Shown here piece by piece: positions 32,093 to 36,755 of a stretch of 36,755 nt of DNA. Below the pieces are notes generated by a model that saw only the letters and a list, made by a program, of their open reading frames with translations, was not told the origin of the DNA and searched no databases. Each line of letters opens with the position of its first letter. Position 1 is the stretch's first letter. Origin of the DNA: Pseudomonas sp. Root71 (GTDB lineage: Bacteria; Pseudomonadota; Gammaproteobacteria; Pseudomonadales; Pseudomonadaceae); NCBI RefSeq assembly GCF_001429045.1, contig NZ_LMHY01000029.1:291022-327776 (forward strand), in the 5' to 3' direction. The translations under genes and the position numbers were made by a program.

Positions 32093-33206
32093 CGCGCGGA
32101 TACTCCAGGCGCCACGTACCGGCATCGGCCATTACGTCGCCGAACTGGCGAACGCCTTGGCGAGTGAACCGGATGTTGAACTGGCGCTGTTTCATGGCTG
32201 GGGCTGGAGCTCTGTGCTGCCTGAGGCAGCCATGCCCGGCTATTCCCGGCTGACACCATTGCTGCGACAGATCCCGGGCGCCTATCAGGCCCGACGGTGG
32301 CTGGAGCAGAAACGCTTCGATCAAGGCCGCGCGCAAGCCATCGATCTCTATCACGAACCGAGTTTGTGGCCGCTGTCGTTCGACGGCCCGACCGTCATCA
32401 CCCTGCATGACCTGACTCACCTGCACTATCCCGAAACGCAGCCACCGGCGCGCTTGCGAGAAATCGAACGGCGCGTGACCGATGGCGTGCGACAGGCAAG
32501 CCTGATTCTTACCGACTCGCAGTTCATTGCTGACGAAGCCCAGGCGCATTTCGGATTACCGGCCGAGCGATTTGTCGTCGCACCGCTGGGTGTAGCCGCG
32601 CGTTTTCACCCGCGATTCCCCGAGGCTATCGACGCCGTACTCAAGACCCATGGCGTCGAAGCGCGGGAATACTTCCTCTGTGTCGGTACCCTGGAACCGC
32701 GCAAGAACCTGTCCCTCGCCCTGCGCGCCCACGCGCGATTGCCGGAATCAGTCCGTCAGCGTTTTCCATTGCTGATCGTCGGCATGGCCGGCTGGCAGCG
32801 CGAGCAGTTCAGCGAAGAGTTGCATCAGGCCCTGGCCTGCGGTCATGTCTGTTTGCTCGGCTATCTGCCTGACGAGCACGTTGCGCAGCTGTTGGCCGGT
32901 GCCCGGGCATTGATTTTTCCGTCGCTTTACGAAGGTTTTGGCCTGCCGGTGCTGGAGGCCATGGCCTGCGGCACGCCGGTCATTCTGACCAGTCGCTCAG
33001 CCATGCCCGAAGTGGCAGGCTCTGCGGGTAACTATGTTGAACCGGATGAAACCGACGGCTTGCGCGATGCAATGAGTCGTCTGATCGAGGATCTAGCGCA
33101 TTGGCAGGCATGCCGAGAAGCCGGGTTGGTACAGGCAAGGCTTTTTACCTGGGAACGCTGTGCGCAAGTCACGGCCAGCGCTTACCGCCAGGCAATGGGA
33201 GGTTGA
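32076..33206 (+). CDS. wbpY: D-rhamnosyltransferase of CPA assembly
   Basis: The 376-residue GT4-type enzyme begins MRIALNARILQAPRTGIGHYV at 32076, inside the end of wbpX; 48 upstream in-frame codons are antisense-like noise. Landmarks are VGTLEPRKNLSLALRA and the E-x7-E motif Glu286/Glu294 (YEGFGLPVLEAM). In P. aeruginosa WbpY adds alpha-1,3-linked D-rhamnose. Its stop touches the wbpZ start codon, and the wbpZ ribosome site GGGAGG lies within its last codons. Confidence 0.9.
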   Translation: MRIALNARILQAPRTGIGHYVAELANALASEPDVELALFHGWGWSSVLPEAAMPGYSRLTPLLRQIPGAYQARRWLEQKRFDQGRAQAIDLYHEPSLWPLSFDGPTVITLHDLTHLHYPETQPPARLREIERRVTDGVRQASLILTDSQFIADEAQAHFGLPAERFVVAPLGVAARFHPRFPEAIDAVLKTHGVEAREYFLCVGTLEPRKNLSLALRAHARLPESVRQRFPLLIVGMAGWQREQFSEELHQALACGHVCLLGYLPDEHVAQLLAGARALIFPSLYEGFGLPVLEAMACGTPVILTSRSAMPEVAGSAGNYVEPDETDGLRDAMSRLIEDLAHWQACREAGLVQARLFTWERCAQVTASAYRQAMGG

Positions 33207-34337
33207 ATGCGAGTTCTTCATTTTTTCAAGACGTACCTGCCTGACTCGGTCGGCGGGATCGAACAAGTGATTTTCCAGTTGTGCGAAAGCGGTGCCCTGC
33301 ACGGCGTTGAAGGCAAGGTGCTGACGCTCAGTGCCGATCCGACACCGCCGGTGATGCAGATCGCCCAGCATGAAGTCCATCGAGCCAGGCTCGACATTCA
33401 GTTCGCCTCCACAGGGTTTTCCTGGAGCGTCTTCAAACAGTTTCGCGAGCTGGCAGCCGAGGCCGACGTGGTCAATTACCACTTTCCATGGCCATTCATG
33501 GACCTGGTGCATTTCGCCAGTGGCCTGAACAAACCCAGCGTGGTGACGTACCACTCGGACATCATCCGCCAGAAACACCTGCTCAAACTTTACCGGCCGC
33601 TGATGAATCGCTTTCTGCACAGCGCCGACCGGATCGTCGCTGCATCGCCCAATTACCTGCACACCAGTGATGTGTTGCAACAGTTTCAACACAAGACCCG
33701 AGTGATCCCCTATGGGTTGAACAAGACAGGTTACCCTCAGCCGGACAGTGATCGAACGGCTCACTGGCGGCAAAAGCTAGGCGATAAGTTCTTTCTGTTT
33801 GTGGGTGTGATGCGCTACTACAAAGGTTTGCACATCCTGCTCGACGCCCTGAAGGACCTGGATTACCCGACTGTGATTGTCGGTGCCGGCCCGCTGGAAG
33901 TAGAGCTGCATGCCCAGGCGGCCGCCTTGGGTTTGCGCAATGTTCACTTCCTCGGGCGTCTGGGGGACGAGGACAAAGTAGCGCTGCTGCAACTGAGCTA
34001 TGCCATCGTGTTTCCATCGCACCTGCGCTCCGAAGCCTTTGGCATTTCGCTGCTGGAAGGCGCGATGTATGGTAAACCGATGATCTCCAGTGAAATTGGC
34101 ACTGGCACCAGTTACATCAACATTCATAACGAGACCGGACTGGTGGTGCCACCGAGCAATCCACCGGCATTTCGCGAGGCGATGCGCACGCTTTGGGAAA
34201 AACCGGTGCTGGCGGCGCAAATGGGCGAGAAGGCCCAGGCCCGTTATCAAAATCTGTTCACGGCGGATGAAATGGGCCGCAAATGGACGGCCTTGTATGA
34301 GGAACTGCTGGAAGAAAAAGCCCTCGCCTACGCATGA
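33207..34337 (+). CDS. wbpZ: D-rhamnosyltransferase starting the CPA chain
   Basis: The 376-residue GT4-type protein starts MRVLHFFKTYLPDSVGGIEQV and has E-x7-E at Glu276/Glu284 (SEAFGISLLEGAM). The HLRSEAFG form is characteristic of WbpZ/MtfB-like enzymes. WbpZ is held to transfer the first D-rhamnose onto the lipid-linked GlcNAc-type primer. It is the last gene of the plus-strand CPA operon. Directly after the stop is a T6 run without a hairpin before it. Confidence 0.9.
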   Translation: MRVLHFFKTYLPDSVGGIEQVIFQLCESGALHGVEGKVLTLSADPTPPVMQIAQHEVHRARLDIQFASTGFSWSVFKQFRELAAEADVVNYHFPWPFMDLVHFASGLNKPSVVTYHSDIIRQKHLLKLYRPLMNRFLHSADRIVAASPNYLHTSDVLQQFQHKTRVIPYGLNKTGYPQPDSDRTAHWRQKLGDKFFLFVGVMRYYKGLHILLDALKDLDYPTVIVGAGPLEVELHAQAAALGLRNVHFLGRLGDEDKVALLQLSYAIVFPSHLRSEAFGISLLEGAMYGKPMISSEIGTGTSYINIHNETGLVVPPSNPPAFREAMRTLWEKPVLAAQMGEKAQARYQNLFTADEMGRKWTALYEELLEEKALAYA

Positions 34338-34407
34338 GTTTTTTGCAGATCCGAATTGCCTCAGCTGCGCTCCAACAGTGTTACGATCCCGCGACTGCAG
34401 ATTCTCC

Positions 34408-34436
34408 ACGGCTTGCGCAGAATGTGTGCAAGCCGT
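34408..34436. promoter_or_regulatory. Perfect 9-bp inverted repeat upstream of the LysR gene
   Basis: ACGGCTTGC (34408-34416) pairs with GCAAGCCGT (34428-34436) over an 11-base loop, 40 bp before the LysR start. No T-run follows, so an operator or leader hairpin fits at least as well as a terminator for the CPA operon. Confidence 0.4.
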
Positions 34437-34476
34437 CGACTCTCCCTATTGGCCCCTGACTTTCTGCTGAGCGCCT

Positions 34477-35394
34477 ATGCAACGCCTGCTCAATGACCGC
34501 CTGGACTGGAACCTGCTGCGCACCTTTCGGGTGATTGGCCAGGAGCAGAGCATCAGCCGCGCCGCCGCCCGCCTGCACCTGACGCAACCGGCAGTGAGCC
34601 AGGCACTCAAGCGCCTGGAAGAACAACTGGGCCGCCAACTGATTGCCCGTCGCGGGCCACGCTTTGCCCTGACCGAAGTCGGCGAGCAGATCTTCGCCCT
34701 GGCCGGGGAAATCTACGGGCAAATGTCCCAGGTCAGCAGCGTGCTGGAACAACCGGCCGATGAAGTGATCGGCAAAGTGCGGTTGCTGATCATCAGCCGG
34801 ATCTTCTCCGAGCGCTTCGACGACTTCCTTGCGGACTTTCATCGACAGCACCCGCGAGTGGATCTGGAAGTCGATGTGATGCGCAGTTCCGACATCGTCA
34901 GCGCCCTCCAGGAAAAAACCGCGACCCTTGGCCTGAGCCTCAATCGGCGCCCGCAACCGCGCCTGGAGCAGCGTTTGTTCCTGCGTCAGCGCTATGCGTT
35001 TTTCTGCGGCAAGCATCATGCATTGTTCGGCCAACAGGACGTCGCCGAAGGGGATTTGCAGCGGGAAAACTTCGTCAGCTTCACCAGCGACCAGATCGGC
35101 GGCATGCTCTCGCCGCTGACGATTTTTCGCGATCAGCAGGGTTTCAGCGGCCGTATCGTCGCGTCGTCACCGAGCCTGGAAGAAGTCCGGCGACTGGTGA
35201 TCGCCGGCTTCGGTATCGGTTGCTTACCCGAACACGTGGTGGCGGCGGACGTCGACGCCGGATTGCTCTGGCGCCTGCCGCCCCACGAAGGGATTGCCGA
35301 TGTGGACATTCATTTGCTGTGGAACCGTGAGCAGCGCATGAGCCGGGCCGAGACGATCTTTCTCGAAAGCCTGCAACAACGGCTGACGGACTAA
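34477..35394 (+). CDS. LysR-family transcriptional regulator
   Basis: The 305-residue protein has an N-terminal winged helix-turn-helix (about 25-48, SISRAAARLHLTQPAVSQAL) and a LysR_substrate effector domain (about 95-300). The latter contains VRLLIISRIFSERFDDFLADF, SLEEVRRLVIAGFGIGCLPEHV and a C-terminal WNREQRMSRAETIF helix. The inducer and targets cannot be named. It is probably monocistronic: the CPA operon ends 139 bp before it and an insertion sequence begins 28 bp after it. In the ancestral arrangement its target may have been the aldo/keto reductase whose remains lie beyond the IS. Confidence 0.9.
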   Translation: MQRLLNDRLDWNLLRTFRVIGQEQSISRAAARLHLTQPAVSQALKRLEEQLGRQLIARRGPRFALTEVGEQIFALAGEIYGQMSQVSSVLEQPADEVIGKVRLLIISRIFSERFDDFLADFHRQHPRVDLEVDVMRSSDIVSALQEKTATLGLSLNRRPQPRLEQRLFLRQRYAFFCGKHHALFGQQDVAEGDLQRENFVSFTSDQIGGMLSPLTIFRDQQGFSGRIVASSPSLEEVRRLVIAGFGIGCLPEHVVAADVDAGLLWRLPPHEGIADVDIHLLWNREQRMSRAETIFLESLQQRLTD

Positions 35395-35422
35395 ACGCAG
35401 CGAGCGAGCCGGGGATTTTTAT

Positions 35423-36652
35423 GGTTCTTCACGGATTACCGGGAAAGACGCTCTTGATCTTCATGAAAAAGAATTCGCTGTCCCGGTAACCGTACGCCAT
35501 CCGCTTAATGACCTTTATTCGATTGTTCATGCCTTCCAGCTGGCCCGTGTGCATTGGCCAGCGAACCCGGCTGACGATGCCCCGCCAGTAACCCTTTAGT
35601 CGCTTTGCGAACTGGATCAGAGCCGGTATTCCACTTTCTTGAGCATGGCTCAGCCATTGCTTCCAGGCTGATCGCCAGCCCCAGGCGGTGCTCGGCGTCC
35701 AAAGCGTTTTGAGTTCAGCCTTCATTAAGTAGACCGTCATCAACGCTTGGTTGGCCGCTAGCAGATCCTCCAAACGGACCGTTTGCTCCGGCGTTTTCAG
35801 GTTCTGCGGATTGCGTAGCAGTAGCCATCGCGCTTGCTTGATGACCTTGCGCGCAGGCTTGTCGTGGCGTAGCCGATTAGCTTCGTCGACGCGGACTCGA
35901 TCAATCACCTCTCGGCCATATTTGGCCACCACATGAAAGAGGTCGTAGATCACTCGCGCGTTTGGACAATGCTGGCGAACCTCCAGGTCAAATGCGGTGT
36001 TCATGTCCATCGCCACTGCTTCGATGCGAGCGCAGCCCTCTGGCCCCAGCTCTTCGAAGAATGGCCTGACCGCCGCTCGGCTGCGGCCTTCGCCGATCCA
36101 CAGCACGCGCCGGGTATCCGCATCCAGCACCACGCTGGCGTAACGATGACCTTTGAACAGCGCGAATTCGTCCATCACCAGGCGCCGGGGCTGCGCCTTC
36201 GGCAAAATACTCAACGCCGCTTGCAAGGCTCGACGCTCCAGCAGCCGCACGGTGTCCCAATGCAGCCCAAACATCTGAGCCACGTGCAGCGTGGGCAGCC
36301 GCTCGCAGGCTTGAATGACGGCCTCAGACAGGCGGCGCGTCATGCGGGCATAGCGATCCAGCCAACTGACGGCTTCCATGCGTTTGCCGCAATCACGGCA
36401 GCCAACACGTCTGAGCAACACGCTGAGACGCACCGCATGGCCGAGGATGGGCAAATCACGAACGGTTCGCTCGCAATACTCATGAGTGGTTGAACAGGGC
36501 TTTTGGCACCCGCCACAGGATGGGAACCGGGTGGCGTGAGGGGTTAGATCGATTTGTAGGGTATCGCCATCAGGCTTGATGGTGACAACAGAAAAGCCCT
36601 CCTGAAAATAGATCAGAAGGTGTAAACCTTATTCAGGACGGGACAAAGAACC
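35423..36652 (-). mobile_element. ISL3-family insertion sequence, about 1.23 kb
   Basis: The element holds one ISL3-type transposase gene. Its left end reads GGTTCTTCACGG from 35423 inward and its right end, read from the other strand, GGTTCTTTGTCC from 36652 inward. The outer seven bases are identical and the similarity then weakens. The flanking eight bases are ATTTTTAT on the left and AATAAAAA on the right, so there is no direct target duplication. The right flank continues in frame with an aldo/keto reductase, which supports 36652 as the true end. Confidence 0.8.
35429..36616 (-). CDS. ISL3-family DDE transposase
   Basis: Read from the TTG at 36454 the protein has 341 residues, but the same frame continues upstream to a stop at 36631-36629 and encodes the expected N-terminal zinc finger (SCGGCQKPC then C48, later CRDCGK). 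The only start-like codon before it is the CTG at 36616, giving about 395 residues, near the usual family length. In that numbering the catalytic triad is probably Asp149 (VMDEFALFKGH), Asp204 (AVAMDMNTAF) and Glu361 (LEGMNNRIKVIKR). The stop lies six bases inside the left end of the element. The true start is uncertain; no ATG is available. The gene otherwise looks intact. Confidence 0.85.
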   Translation of the reverse strand: MIYFQEGFSVVTIKPDGDTLQIDLTPHATRFPSCGGCQKPCSTTHEYCERTVRDLPILGHAVRLSVLLRRVGCRDCGKRMEAVSWLDRYARMTRRLSEAVIQACERLPTLHVAQMFGLHWDTVRLLERRALQAALSILPKAQPRRLVMDEFALFKGHRYASVVLDADTRRVLWIGEGRSRAAVRPFFEELGPEGCARIEAVAMDMNTAFDLEVRQHCPNARVIYDLFHVVAKYGREVIDRVRVDEANRLRHDKPARKVIKQARWLLLRNPQNLKTPEQTVRLEDLLAANQALMTVYLMKAELKTLWTPSTAWGWRSAWKQWLSHAQESGIPALIQFAKRLKGYWRGIVSRVRWPMHTGQLEGMNNRIKVIKRMAYGYRDSEFFFMKIKSVFPGNP

Positions 36653-36653
36653 A

Positions 36654-36755
36654 ATAAAAAGCCCGGATGATTTCGCGGCCGACGATTATCGTCGTTTCAG
36701 CCCGCGCTTCCAGGGCGAAAACTTCGCGAAAAACCTGCTGCTGGTGCAACAGGTA
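36654..36755 (+). pseudogene. Aldo/keto reductase fragment, 5' end lost at the IS
   Basis: The 34 codons before the window edge read IKSPDDFAADDYRR then FSPRFQGENFAKN, a segment diagnostic of bacterial aldo/keto reductases (normally preceded by a GFLTG motif about 200 residues into the protein). The frame starts directly at the IS end. The upstream coding part, including the catalytic Asp-Tyr-Lys-His region, is not found on the other side of the IS, where the LysR gene ends 28 bp away. The rest of the gene lies beyond the window, so the call as a truncated gene rests on the missing 5' end. Confidence 0.75.

Overview
The window looks like chromosomal DNA of a Pseudomonas, most likely of the fluorescens group. 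The strongest pointers are a D-rhamnose common polysaccharide antigen (CPA, A-band) locus in the same gene order as in P. aeruginosa, a giant secreted heme peroxidase with RTX repeats of the P. putida type, GC-rich codon use, and typical Pseudomonas ABC-transporter and LysR genes. The assignment comes from reading the sequence only; no database was searched.

Left third (1-13.9 kb). The minus strand carries one reading frame that is open from 10107 to the left edge. It encodes at least 3,369 residues of a type I-secreted peroxidase built from two tandem copies of a module of about 1,500 residues (animal-type heme peroxidase, RTX nonapeptides, beta-rich linker), followed by a 100-residue (300-bp) RTX tandem array that runs off the window. 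Upstream lie an unknown 155-residue ORF, a NarX-type sensor kinase, and a NarL/LuxR-type response regulator that converges on the kinase gene instead of sharing an operon with it. A 685-bp gene-free stretch follows.

Middle (13.9-19.2 kb). Five plus-strand genes form one likely operon: a xylose-isomerase-like TIM-barrel protein, an isopenicillin-N-synthase-like 2-oxoglutarate/Fe(II) oxygenase, an amino-acid-type periplasmic binding protein, a fused ABC permease-ATPase, and an SDR that lacks the normal YxxxK active site. Together they suggest import and oxidative processing of a small amino-acid-like compound. I recognise no named pathway with this composition. A strong hairpin closes the operon.

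Right (19.2-34.3 kb). This is the CPA locus. Plus strand: rmd-gmd-wbpW-wzm-wzt-wbpX-wbpY-wbpZ make GDP-D-rhamnose, assemble the D-rhamnan and export it by the ABC route. Minus strand, divergent: two paralogous glycosyltransferases, a methyltransferase, a membrane acyltransferase and a second, paralogous methyltransferase, all translationally overlapping. They match the layout of PA5455-PA5459 in P. aeruginosa and probably modify or cap the polymer.

Right edge (34.4-36.75 kb). A LysR regulator is followed by an ISL3-family insertion sequence, which abuts the internal part of an aldo/keto reductase reading frame. The 5' part of that reductase is missing on the other side of the element and no target duplication is visible, so the IS probably marks a deletion.
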